Shown: piece by piece, positions 18,879-31,041 of the stretch
How the letters are laid out: every line of letters begins with the position of its first letter
Numbering within the stretch: position 1 is the stretch's first letter
The notes under the pieces: model-generated
Seen by the model: the letters and a program-made list of their open reading frames with translations, nothing else
What the model was told of the DNA's origin: nothing
Database searches by the model: none
Source: Roseiarcus sp963794155
GTDB taxonomy: Bacteria; Pseudomonadota; Alphaproteobacteria; Rhizobiales; Beijerinckiaceae
Direction of reading: 5' to 3'
Assembly: GCA_963794155.1 (NCBI GenBank)
Contig: CAWCCX010000006.1
Span: 1-64,000 of the forward strand
DNA: 64,000 nt
Position numbers and translations under genes: made by a program

Positions 18879-19854
18879 CTAGGCTGACGCATAACCTGCG
18901 CCAGTGAGATAGTTTGCGCATTCGTCTGGTGGGATGGTGGTGAGGGCTTGGGCGATGGCGTCGGAGACGGCGTCGAGGGTTCGGGGCGCGGTTTTTCGGA
19001 CGAAGCCTTTGAGCTTGGCGAAGAGCTGCTCGATCGGGTTGAGGTCGGGTGAGTACTTGGGCAGGAACAGGAGACACGCGCCGGCGGCCTTGATCGCATT
19101 TCGCACGGCTTTGCCTTTGTGCGATCCCAGATTGTCGAGCACGACGATGTCGTTGCGCTTGAGGGTCGGAACCAGGAACTGTTCGACGTAGGCGAGAAAC
19201 CGCTCGCCGTTGATGGGACCGTCGAACACGCAGGGCGCGTCGATGCGGTCGTTGCGCAGCGCAGCCAGGAATGTCGCCGTCTTCCAGTGGCCGTGCGGGA
19301 TCTTGGCGACGAGCCTGCGTCCGCGCGGCGCCCAGCCGTAAAGGCGGGTCATGTTGGTCTTGGTCCAGAGCCTGCCCTCGGGCTTGACCCGAGGGTCACG
19401 TCGATGAAGACGAGACGCGAAGGATCGACGCGCTTCTGATGGCTTCGCCAGCGCCGGCGATGGCGCTTTATGTCGACACGATCCTGCTCGCGCGCGATGA
19501 GCGTCTTTTTTTGAGCGCGACGCCAATGCGGCGGAAGAAGCGGCTCATCATCGCCGTGTCGGCTCGCACCCCACGCTCCGCCAGCAACCGGTCGCAAAGC
19601 GCCTGCAGGGTGATGTCGGATTTCTCTGCTCGCAGCGCTTCGAGAAACTCACGGTGCGGCTCAAGTCTCGGACGCAGATAACCGCCCATCTTGCTCGCCG
19701 CCCGCGAACCGCTCCGCTCGAAGCGCTGCACCCACTTGATCGCCGAGGACTCGCTCACCCCAAAGCAGGCCGCCGCCGCTCGCCGGCTCATCTTTCCCCG
19801 AACCACCGCGTCGATCACCCGGTCGCGCAAGTCTTGCGAATATGCACTGGCCAT
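18879..19854 (-). pseudogene. IS630-family transposase, interrupted
   Basis: Three frames must be joined. The first (from 19854) gives the helix-turn-helix half, SQDLRDRVIDAVVRGKMSRR and FGVSESSAIKWVQRFERSG. A run of seven A residues (seen as T at 19506-19512 on the plus strand) then requires a -1 shift to enter LKKKTLIAREQDR and the first DDE aspartate in LVFID. There, extra DNA holding a palindrome replaces the expected ETWTKTN junction; the last frame resumes at WTKTNMTRLYGWAPRG and includes DIVVLDNLGSHKG and PDLNPIEQLFAKLK (second Asp and Glu). The A7 shift could be programmed, but the inserted repeat makes this copy non-functional. Confidence 0.8.
19366..19397. repeat. REP-like palindrome inserted in the transposase gene
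   Basis: Perfect 8-base arms CCCTCGGG (19375-19382) and CCCGAGGG (19388-19395) around a CTTGA loop. Palindromes reading CTCGGGCTTGACCCGAGG are, from memory, frequent in Rhizobiales intergenic regions. Here the unit interrupts a DDE transposase at the first catalytic aspartate, adding about 26 net bases. Confidence 0.65.
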
Positions 19855-19996
19855 CCCTGCTGGCCTCCGCCCAGCCAGCAGGTTGAATCAGAACAACGCC
19901 AATTCGGGAATCCCAAGCCAATTCAAATTAGCCACAGCTCGCTCTAGTGGCGCACTCCCGCCATTCAGTCGGGTACCAAGCGTTTGATTTTGACCG

Positions 19997-20161
19997 CTAG
20001 GATTCGGCCGCGCGTGCCTCCGCCGCATAGACCGAAAGAGGGCGGGCCGGGGTGAAGTACCGGTCGCGTTCGACCCGCAGCCAGAGGTCACGGGTAGCCT
20101 CGTCCGCGAGTACTTTATCTCCTCTCACCTCCAGCACTTTACTGGCGAAGTAGCACACCAC
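19997..20161 (-). CDS. Small hypothetical protein or gene end, 54 codons
   Basis: In the interval 19948-20221 a minus-strand frame starting with two GTG codons encodes 54 residues, including LADEATRDLWLRVERDRYF and PARPLSVYAAEARAAES. The composition looks like real protein (charged helix, few rare residues), but I do not recognise it. It may be the C-terminus of a truncated gene. Confidence 0.3.
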   Translation of the reverse strand: MVCYFASKVLEVRGDKVLADEATRDLWLRVERDRYFTPARPLSVYAAEARAAES

Positions 20162-20221
20162 AAGCGTCGTCCCCGGAAGGACCGGAGTCCGCTCCGGGGG
20201 TGAAGAAGGCCAGGCTCGAAG

Positions 20222-20653
20222 TCAGGCGAGGTCCACGGCGAGACGCTTGAGATCGGCGAGCGAGCAGTAGTCGAGGGCGCCTTCGTGAGTAGCCCGCAAG
20301 ACCACGCGCGGCGCACAGCCCGCCTCCAGCGCTTCGCGCCAGCGGGGCGCACACAAGCACCACCGGTCGCCGGGCCTCAGGCCCGGAAAGCCGAATTGGG
20401 GCATCGGCGTCGAAAGATCATTGCCGGAGGATTTGGAAAACTCCAGAAACGCGGCAGTCATGACGGCGCAGACCGTGTGGCTCCCGAGGTCTTCCGGATT
20501 GGTGTTGCAGCAACCGTCACGAAAGAACCCCGTCTTGGGCATCATCGAGCAGACGTCGAGCCTGTCGCCGAGGACATTCCGAGGCGCGCTAGGTCGACCT
20601 CCACCGTTCCCGCTGTCGTCCCTCAGCATTGCCAACTCCTGGGTCTCCGCCAT
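20222..20653 (-). CDS. DUF2237 family protein
   Basis: A 143-residue small cytosolic protein of the DUF2237/COG3651 family, whose function is not established. Family marks are clear: RNVLGDRLDVCSMMPKTGFF, RDGCCNTNPEDLGSHTVCAV, EFLEFSKSSGNDLSTPMP, FGFPGLRPGDRWCLCA and LRATHEGALDYC. Five or more conserved cysteines suggest metal binding or redox chemistry. The N-terminal 25 residues before NVLGDRL are not conserved, so translation may start at an internal ATG (MLRDDSG). It lies alone between the IS630 copy and small remnants. Confidence 0.8.
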   Translation of the reverse strand: MAETQELAMLRDDSGNGGGRPSAPRNVLGDRLDVCSMMPKTGFFRDGCCNTNPEDLGSHTVCAVMTAAFLEFSKSSGNDLSTPMPQFGFPGLRPGDRWCLCAPRWREALEAGCAPRVVLRATHEGALDYCSLADLKRLAVDLA

Positions 20654-20695
20654 GCCCCGCCGCGGGAAGGATACCCCTCCGAAGGTACCGAATCA

Positions 20696-20812
20696 CTAGC
20701 GGTAACCGGACAGCTTGAGCGGTAGCCCGTTATGAGCGACTTCGTCATCGACGTCCCAGTCCTGTCAATTCAGGCAGTCGATGTAGGCGCGATAGAGATC
20801 AGAAAGAGGCAT
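20696..20812 (-). pseudogene. Remnant of a SnoaL-like ester cyclase gene
   Basis: Within the gene-poor interval 20654-21056 the minus strand reads MPLSDLYRAYIDCLN, an in-frame TGA, then QDWDVDDEVAHNGLPLKLS and GYR before a second stop. This resembles the start of SnoaL-like ester cyclases (YRAYIxCLNRQDW...VHDDVxHNGxxLGLSGYR) with a nonsense change and an internal loss of about 8 residues. Only 39 codons remain. The rest of the interval shows nothing I can support. Confidence 0.45.
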
Positions 20813-21056
20813 AGTGCCAAAGCGGAATGTCCCTTGGATCAGATAGTCCGCTACCACAGAAATCTACGACCTTCTCCCGGCGTCCGTTGGGCAACGACCC
20901 TTTTTGCGTCAAGCCGAGGCCCTGCTGTTCCATCCAGTCGTAGGAGCCCAGAAACCTCAGAAAGGACGCCGGCGTCCCTCCTGGCCGCCCCGCGCAGAGC
21001 GCATTGCGATGCGAAGCAGTGAGCGCTCTCGCCAAGCTGACCGGGAGGATGGGAAG

Positions 21057-21299
21057 GTGAGATTTGACCTAAACTCGCCAGACGGGCAACTCGCAGCCCT
21101 CGAAGCCCTCGGGGTAATCCGATATAACGAAGAGCTGGCGAAGACCACCAGCCGGGAGATGGTCGTCGCCACGACTGCCGGCCATGAAATCGTGACAGCG
21201 CACAGCTCCTACGGGGTGCTGCATTACATCAATGGGACCGGCAAGGCGTTCGTCGAGCTTGAAAGCGCCATCCAGTTCGCCGAGGAGAATCCGGCATGA
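21057..21299 (+). CDS. Small hypothetical protein, 80 residues
   Basis: A GTG at 21057 preceded by gggaggatggga starts an 80-residue frame: RFDLNSPDGQLAALEALGV, then a patch with REMVVATTAGHEIVTAHSS and a Glu-rich tail ending FAEENPA. Composition and ribosome-binding site argue for a real gene. It has no signal peptide or membrane segment. I do not recognise the family; the pattern of short strands suggests a small alpha/beta protein. Confidence 0.45.
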   Translation: MRFDLNSPDGQLAALEALGVIRYNEELAKTTSREMVVATTAGHEIVTAHSSYGVLHYINGTGKAFVELESAIQFAEENPA

Positions 21300-21993
21300 A
21301 CTCTCCGGCAGTGTGAATCGGCTTCTTGGCCACAGTCGAGGCGGCCCACCCGGAACTCCCGCAACGCATCGCCAGCGAGACGAATGTTGATGCCGGGAGC
21401 CGGGATTGTGGCGATGAGGATAACGGCGGCTGGCCGAACGGCAGGAATGGGCGGACCTTTCCCGTTCCCCCGCGATGGGAGGCAGGGGTGGTCCCCGGAC
21501 CTGCCGTCCGCGCCGTCTGAAAATTATGATGGGGTGGCCCGCACAGGTCTTTGCGGCAAAATGCCCCTGTTAGTGTGGACTACGACAAATGCACTATCCG
21601 CTGCTGGCCTCTATGGCACGACAACCGTGGTTTGCGTCGGACTGAAGCGACAGATTGACAGATGCACCGCCGCGCCGATCTGATCGGGCGCCTTTGGGCT
21701 CAGCGTCCTCAAGGTTTTACCTTTGATGAGAAAACTGGGTGAACTGCAAATCTGGGTCTCCTATTCTGGTCACGGCGACCGCGATTTGGCGTTTGTGCGG
21801 TGAGACGCTGAGGCAGTGAGGCAATTCGAACGGCAAATCGAACAGCAGAATGACGAGACCCGCGGGATCGACGCATGGGATCTCGCCGAGAACCAGATAG
21901 AGCGTTAGTCCCCCTCTACACCATGAGCGTGTTTTGAGCGCCGCGGATGGCCGGCTTCTTTGCCTTGAGGGCGTCAAACCCAAACACGACGCC
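21300..21993. other. Gap of about 690 bases without a supported gene
   Basis: Frames of 60-100 codons occur on both strands, but none has a credible ribosome-binding site together with protein-like composition, and I recognise no domain, repeat or hairpin. The adjacent stretches contain gene remnants, so this may be decayed coding DNA. Confidence 0.4.
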
Positions 21994-22303
21994 TCAACGC
22001 AAACTCAAAATATAGGCGATCAGGTCGCCCCTATCCGTGCCGCTCAGCATCAGGTTCGGCCTGGTGGGATGCGACGTTCTCAGGAATACATCCAAGGACT
22101 GGGCGGTGGTCGACGGCATCGCCACGATGGCCGAAAACGCGGGCGCCTTGTGCGACGCGTTTCTCAGCCCCATGGCATCCCAGGCACGTCGCCTCGGCCA
22201 ACTGTTTCCCGGCAGTCGGATCGCCGACCTGTTGGCCGAAGGCGATGAAGAGGCTGGCTAGAAGGAGCGGCGCGCTCCACGCTGACGAACGAACAGACAT
22301 CAT
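21994..22303 (-). CDS. Small c-type cytochrome (one-base frameshift)
   Basis: The start ATG at 22303 follows aaaggagcg. A signal peptide (MMSVRSSAWSAPLLLASLFI) precedes one haem motif, CLGCH, in QLAEATCLGCHGAEKR. An extra C near 22143-22145 then breaks the frame; with it removed the protein continues AFSAIVAMPSTTAQSLDVFL and LRTSHPTRPNLMLSGTDRGD, supplying the axial Met (NLML), and ends GDLIAYILSLR at 21994, about 102 residues. The size and motifs fit a periplasmic monohaem class I cytochrome c. It would transfer electrons in the periplasm; no partner dehydrogenase is adjacent. Confidence 0.75.
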
Positions 22304-22517
22304 TGGCGCTCCTTTCGACACGCGTGGGAGTAAGCCTCTGCCGATCAAGGCTTCTGCCTCACATTCGATCCATTCCGCCATCGTGCGACGGCGACGGCGC
22401 GCGCGCCTAGTACCCGGCCCCGCGTGCGTTGGGCGGTCGCCCGAATCAGGCGCACAGCCTCCCGCAAAATCTCCAGCCACGACCAACCGCCAGTGTTCGG
22501 CGCCGCTCGGCAGAGCT

Positions 22518-23036
22518 TCACTGTTTGCCGCCCTCGGTCAATGTGCCCACCCACTCCATGACATATTCTTTCTCCGAAATAGGCTTGGCCGTCCAAGTGC
22601 CCCTCAACTCAGCATTTGCCAGGCTGCCGGTCCCGCGAATCTGCTCCCAAGTTCCCAAGGCCGTCCATTCAGACTTTCCATTGACCATCGTGGTCACCTG
22701 CGCTCCAGCATAACTTGTGACGCCCGTGCTTCCGTCCTTATATTTCGCCAGTTCGTAGCCGTGGATCATCCCGCTGCCTTTGACCAAATCGTCCGCTTCG
22801 ACCCAAGTTTGCTGGCCGCCGTCGAACCTCGCGGACTGGCCTGTGGCGCTGCCGCTGCAGATCACCTTCTGCACCACCAGAACATGATCCGGATCGCCTT
22901 CCACCGAAATCGCGTGCTGCTCAGCGGTTTTGCACGTGATCTCACCGGCTACCTGGATCGGTTCAGCTGCCCGTGCGAGTGCAGTTCCGAGGGTCAGCGC
23001 GGTTATGGTGAGGAGCGTGCCTGTGCGAGATCGCAT
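22518..23036 (-). CDS. Secreted hypothetical protein
   Basis: A 172-residue exported protein. The ATG at 23036 follows a strong aaggagggagg site, and a signal peptide MRSRTGTLLTITALTLGTAL ends near ARAAE. The mature part is beta-rich with three cysteines (ITCKTAEQH, KVICSGSATG) and a tail of ELRGTWTAKPISEKEYVMEW; the last part, with ALGTWEQIRGTGSLANAELR, resembles lipocalin-like DUF3224/allene-oxide-cyclase-type barrels in which a Gly/Thr-rich ring ends the fold. I cannot assign a ligand. It lies upstream of the cytochrome on the same strand, 214 bases away. Confidence 0.65.
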   Translation of the reverse strand: MRSRTGTLLTITALTLGTALARAAEPIQVAGEITCKTAEQHAISVEGDPDHVLVVQKVICSGSATGQSARFDGGQQTWVEADDLVKGSGMIHGYELAKYKDGSTGVTSYAGAQVTTMVNGKSEWTALGTWEQIRGTGSLANAELRGTWTAKPISEKEYVMEWVGTLTEGGKQ

Positions 23037-23701
23037 CTTAAACCTCCCTCCTTTGCGTGGTCGGTTTTGTTAGGATGACCTGCGTTCTCGCGGTGGCGGC
23101 AAACGGCGTGGCGATGGCTAGGAGCGATCGAAATCTTCGGCCAAAACATTCTCGGCGCAACTACATGTATGCGCGCCGGTTTTCCGGCGACGCCAAACAG
23201 AATTCACCATGGCGGCGTAACGTTGTCGAACGAAAAGCGCGACAGGCCTGCGTTTCGTGTATCTTCAAGCTGCTGGAGCGCCTCGCGCAAAGTGTTCATC
23301 GACGCTGCGCGGTACCCTCGTTGGGACTGGGCGATGCGAGGTGGCGTTCAACGTTGAGGGTGTTGCTGGACATTGGGATTTCCCGTCGGAGCGACTATGC
23401 CGCTGTCAGTGGGAATGATCGTGCTTGTTATTTTCATGGCCATGGGCGCGGCGCCGATTCTGTGGGCCGGCGAGAGATCAGGTTCTAGTGCGGACCTATG
23501 CGGCGGGATCGGACCCCTGCCCGTCGAGGCGCTGAAGCTCAAATATCGGCGGCGCCAGACAAATCGTCGCGTGGCGCAGCCTTACTATTTGCAAGCCCGC
23601 GGGGACTGTCCTCGAAACGTACGTCAACGTACGACGCCTTGTTTGCGGACCGCAAAGATGCGGATCGCAATCTCGATCCGCCTGCATCTTGGAGATAGGT
23701 C
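23037..23701. other. Gap of about 660 bases without a supported gene
   Basis: This region lies between divergent genes and should hold promoters for both. An ATG at 23397 opens a frame with a short hydrophobic start (MPLSVGMIVLVIFMAMGAA) that could be a small membrane protein, but it lacks a clear ribosome-binding site and its tail is not protein-like. The ribosome-binding site ggagat at 23692-23697 belongs to the next gene. Confidence 0.35.
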
Positions 23702-25331
23702 ATGACGATCGGTCACGACATGACCCCGAGCATCGACCCTAGCCGGCAGAGAAGCACGGGGCCGGTGCGGACCAAGCGGCCGATCTATGTCGATCTCCTG
23801 CCGCCCTGCAATATCGCCTGCCCGGCCGGCGAGAACGTCCAGGCTTGGCTGGCGTTCGCCCAGGCCGCCAAGTTTCGAGAGGCCTGGGAGGCGCTCGTCC
23901 GGGACAATCCGCTGCCGGGCGTGCATGGCCGGGTCTGCTATCACCCGTGCGAAACGAGCTGTAATCGCAAGGACCTCGACTCTTCTGTCGGTATTCACGC
24001 AGTCGAACGCTTTTTGGGCGATCTCGCGGCGCAACACGAATGGCCGCTGCCCGTCGACGCGCCCCGCTCCGGCAAACGCGTGCTGGTGGTCGGGGCTGGT
24101 CCGAGTGGGCTCTCGGCTGCCTATCATCTGACGCGGCTTGGCCATCAGGTGGAGATCCACGAGGCAGGACCGCAGCCCGGCGGCATGTTGCATTTCGGCA
24201 TCCCCGCCTACCGGCTGCCGCGCGAGGATCTGATGAAGGAGATCCGCCAGATTGAGCGCATGGGCGTCGGGATAGTGGTCAATCACAAAGTCGATGATGT
24301 TCTCGCCGAACAGGAAGCGGGTCAGTTCGACGCCGTCTTCATCGCAATCGGCGCCCATCTCTCCAAGCACGTGGACATTCCCGCGCGCGACGCGGTGAAG
24401 GTGCTCGATGCGGTGTCGTATTTGCACGATGTCGAGACCCACGAGGCGCCGTCGCTCGGCCGCCGCGTGGTGATCTATGGCGGAGGCAACACTGCCATGG
24501 ATGCCGCCCGTACAGCGCGTCGCCTTGGCGCCGAGGAAGCGATGATTGTCTACCGTCGCGACCGGGCCCACATGCCCGCTCATGGGTTCGAGGCCGACGA
24601 AGCGCTGGCGGAGGGCATCAAGATCAAGTGGCTGACGTCGATCAAGGCGATCGACGGCGGTGATCTCACCGTCGAGGTAATGGAGATTGACGCCGACGGC
24701 CGCGCCCAGCCGACCGGGCGAACTCGAGACGCTGAAAGCCGACGCAGTGGTGCTCGCCCTCGGACAGGAGGCGGACAGCGCCTTCCTGCGCAAGATCCCA
24801 GAGATCATTCACCAGGCCGACGGCACGGTGGTGGTCGGGCCGGACATGATGACGGCCAGGCGGGGGATCTTCGCCGGCGGCGACATGGTGCCGACCGAGC
24901 GCTCCGTCACGGTCGCCACCGGACACGGCAAGAAGGCGGCGCACCACATCGACGCTTGGCTGCGCAGCAGCGTCTACAGCCGTCCCGCCAAGCACCCGAC
25001 GGTCGACTTCGCCGGATTGAACCTGCCGATTTATGCGGACGCGATGCGCTCCACCGAACACGAGCTGCCCCTCGGAGCGCCTCGGGCCGGCTTCGATGAG
25101 GTGGTCGCCGGCCTGAGCGAGGCGGAGGCCCTGCACGAGGCCCGGCGCTGCCTCTCATGCGGCAATTGTTTCGAATGCGACAATTGCTTCGCCGCCTGTC
25201 CGGAGGACGCCATCTTCAAGCTCGGCCCGGGCCGCCGCTACGAGATCAAATACGCGCTCTGCACGGGCTGCGCGGTGTGCGTCGAGCAATGTCCCTGCCA
25301 CGCCATGGAAATGATCCCCGAGCCGGCGTGA
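23702..25331 (+). CDS. GltD-like NADPH-dependent Fe-S oxidoreductase (one-base frameshift)
   Basis: About 542 residues after removing one extra G near 24716-24718. Order: an N-terminal Fe-S region with CNIACPAGENVQAWL and RVCYHPCETSCNRKD; FAD motif VLVVGAGPSGLSAAYHL; NAD(P) motif VVIYGGGNTAMDAARTARR; second FAD contact GIFAGGDMVPTERSVT; and a C-terminal ferredoxin domain with CLSCGNCFECDNCFAACPED and CTGCAVCVEQCPCHAM. This is the glutamate-synthase small-subunit fold with added clusters, used to move electrons between NADPH and ferredoxin-like carriers. It sits 48 bases upstream of nifJ, so it probably couples NADPH to pyruvate:ferredoxin oxidoreductase. No gltB is nearby. Confidence 0.82.
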
Positions 25332-25378
25332 GGGAGCCCGCGCCGGCTTGCGGTCGGAATTCACAAGGAGAGCAAGTG

Positions 25379-28982
<3,604 letters not shown>

Positions 28983-29025
28983 CTGCGCGAGCACGAACTC
29001 CGAACGTTATGGTCGCGAGGATGTC

Positions 29026-30021
29026 ATGGATTTGACGACACGGTACATGGGCCTTGACCTAAAGAACCCTCTAGTCGCGTCCGCCTCGCCGCTTAACGCT
29101 GACCTCGGCAACCTAAAACGCCTCGAGGACGTCGGGACCGCGGCCGTGGTGCTTCCCTCTCTCTTCGAAGAGCAGATCGAGGCCGAGACTGCACGTTACG
29201 ACCATCTGACCGGCGTGAACGCCGAAAGTTCGCCTGAAGCGCAGAGCTATTTTCCTGCACCGGCCGACTACAAGGTTGGCCCGCAGCAATATCTCGACCT
29301 TGTTCGCCGCGCGAGCGGCTCGCTCGACATTCCAGTCATCGCCAGCCTAAACGGCACGACCGACCATGGCTGGATTTCCTACGCCAAGTCGATCGAGGAA
29401 GCCGGCGCCGCTGGACTGGAGCTCAATGTCTACTTCATCCCCGCTAACCTTTCGATGACCGGTTACGACGTCGAGCAACGCTATCTAGACATCCTGAAAT
29501 CGGTGCGGGCCATGGTCTCAATTCCGGTCGCGGTCAAACTCAGCCCTTATTTCAGCGCGGTCGGCAGCATGGCGCTGGCCCTCGAACGGGCCGGCGCCGA
29601 CGCCCTCGTGCTGTTCAATCGATTCTACGAGCCTGATCTCGACATCGCGCGCTTGCAGGTGCTGACCGACCTCAAGCTCAGCCAGCCGAACGAAATTCGC
29701 TTGCCATTGCTTTGGCTCGCCGTTCTCTCCGGCCGCGTAAAAGCCTCTCTCGCCGCTACGACGGGAGTCTCGTCTGCCGACGAGGTCGTGAAATACCTCC
29801 TTGTCGGGGCCGACGTCGTGATGACCACCTCGGCCCTTCTGCGTCACGGGGTGGACCACATGGCAGTCTTGATCGCAGGACTGGCATCCTGGCTGCGATC
29901 GCGGGAGTTTGCTTCGGTCAATCAGATGCGCGGAATCATGAGTCAGGAGAGGATGCAGGATCCCCAAGCCTTCGAACGCGCCAACTATATCAAGATCCTG
30001 CAGGGATATGTCGGCGGCTAG
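29026..30021 (+). CDS. Dihydroorotate dehydrogenase-like protein
   Basis: A 331-residue TIM-barrel flavoprotein of the DHOD superfamily. It begins MDLTTRYMGLDLKNPLVASA, close to family PRK07565, and carries GLELNVYFIPANLS (catalytic-loop region), IPVAVKLSPYFSAVG (phosphate/FMN lysine) and GADVVMTTSALLRHG (FMN phosphate loop). Pyrimidine synthesis is unlikely because the usual dihydroorotate-binding asparagines are only partly kept and the gene is 44 bases behind nifJ, a neighbourhood known for this subgroup. It probably takes part in the same redox module, substrate unknown. Confidence 0.82.
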   Translation: MDLTTRYMGLDLKNPLVASASPLNADLGNLKRLEDVGTAAVVLPSLFEEQIEAETARYDHLTGVNAESSPEAQSYFPAPADYKVGPQQYLDLVRRASGSLDIPVIASLNGTTDHGWISYAKSIEEAGAAGLELNVYFIPANLSMTGYDVEQRYLDILKSVRAMVSIPVAVKLSPYFSAVGSMALALERAGADALVLFNRFYEPDLDIARLQVLTDLKLSQPNEIRLPLLWLAVLSGRVKASLAATTGVSSADEVVKYLLVGADVVMTTSALLRHGVDHMAVLIAGLASWLRSREFASVNQMRGIMSQERMQDPQAFERANYIKILQGYVGG

Positions 30022-30105
30022 TGGATCGAACCTAACATTTGAGTCTGGATGGGATTTTTGAACGAAGCCGCTACCGCGGCGCGCACATCGAGATTTTGTG
30101 AGGGT

Positions 30106-30154
30106 CTCCTGCCTGAGAGGATGTGGATGTTGAAGCCCATCCCTCAGACAGGAG
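30106..30154. repeat. Hairpin upstream of the recombinase gene
   Basis: CTCCTGCCTGAG (30106-30117) and CTCAGACAGGAG (30143-30154) are a 12-base inverted repeat with one mismatch around a 25-base loop, ending six bases before the recombinase ATG. The right arm contains the aggag ribosome-binding sequence, so folding would hide it and could limit translation. It may also mark an element end. Confidence 0.6.
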
Positions 30155-30160
30155 TAGCCG

Positions 30161-31020
30161 ATGGCCCAGTTGAGCCCTCTTCGCCGCCGCATGATCGAGG
30201 ACATGACCGTCCGTAACATGTCGCCGGCGACGCAGCGATCCTACGTCAGCGCGGTTTCGAAGTTCAGCCGGTATTTTGGCAAGTCGCCCGAGCAGCTGGA
30301 TCTGGAAGACGTTCGCGCTTTTCAGGTCCATCTCGTCTCGACGGGCATCTCATGGCCGGTCTCAACCAGATCGTCTGCGCCTTACGCTTCTTCTACGGCA
30401 TCACGCTCGGCGAGGCGAACGTTCCCGAGCGTATCCCCTATGCGCGCGAGCCGCGCAAACTGCCGGTTGTGTTGAGCGCCGACGAGGTGGTGCTGTTTCT
30501 GGAGTTCGTCTCGAGCCTGAAGAGCCGGGCGGCGTTGACCACGGCCTATGCGGCCGGGCTCAGGGCCTCGGAGGTCGCGGGGCTGAGAGTGGCGGACATC
30601 GACAGCACGCGGGGCGTGATCCTGGTCCGTCATGGCAAAGGCGCGAAAGATCGCAACGTGATGCTGTCTACGCAATTGCTCGGCATTTTGCGCGCCTATT
30701 GGAGGCTCGCCCGGCCAACGATCTATCTCTTTCCCGGACGGGATGAAGAGCATCCGATTGATCCGACGGTGTTGCACGCTGCGTGCCGATCGGCGGTCAA
30801 TGCCGCCGGGTTGACCAAGCGGGTCACGTTGCACACGTTGCGCCATAGCTTCGCGACGCATCTCTTGGAAAGCGGAACGGACATCCGGATCATTCAGGTT
30901 CTGCTCGGTCATAACAATCTGTCGTCGACGGCGCGCTACACGCAAGTCGCGACCCACACGATCCGGGCGACGCAGAGTCCGCTCGATCGATTGTCGTTGG
31001 AGGTCATGCCGCCGGGATAG
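30161..31020 (+). CDS. Tyrosine recombinase/phage-type integrase of the IS91 element (frameshift)
   Basis: About 286 residues if one missing base near 30354-30358 is restored (the break lies between STGISW and GLNQIVCALRFFYG). The N-terminal SAM-like DNA-binding domain has NMSPATQRSYVSAVSKFSRY. The catalytic domain shows AYAAGLRASEVAGLRVADID (first Arg), HTLRHSFATHLLESG (His-x-x-Arg) and LLGHNNLSSTARYTQV (His and nucleophile Tyr), so all catalytic residues are present. Such recombinases accompany IS91-like transposases, where their role is not settled. Whether the shift is real or an error is not decidable here. The ATG is six bases after a hairpin and an aggag site. Confidence 0.78.
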
Positions 31021-31041
31021 ACGGGCGCTCCGGCGCTGGCA

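Larger units (their letters stand above)
18863..19947 (-). mobile_element. IS630-family insertion sequence, inactive copy
   Basis: The broken transposase at 18879-19854 is bounded by imperfect terminal inverted repeats: CTAGAGCCTTCTG at 18863-18875 and, on the other strand, CTAGAGCGAGCTG ending at 19947 (10 of 13 bases match). The TA inside both CTAG ends fits the TA target preference of this family. Element length is about 1.08 kb. It contains a palindromic repeat inserted in the transposase. Confidence 0.65.

Noticed and set aside
20750..20770. Selenocysteine reading of the TGA in the ester-cyclase remnant
   Set aside because: The family has no selenocysteine member known to me, there is no visible SECIS-like hairpin, and the gene is truncated soon after.
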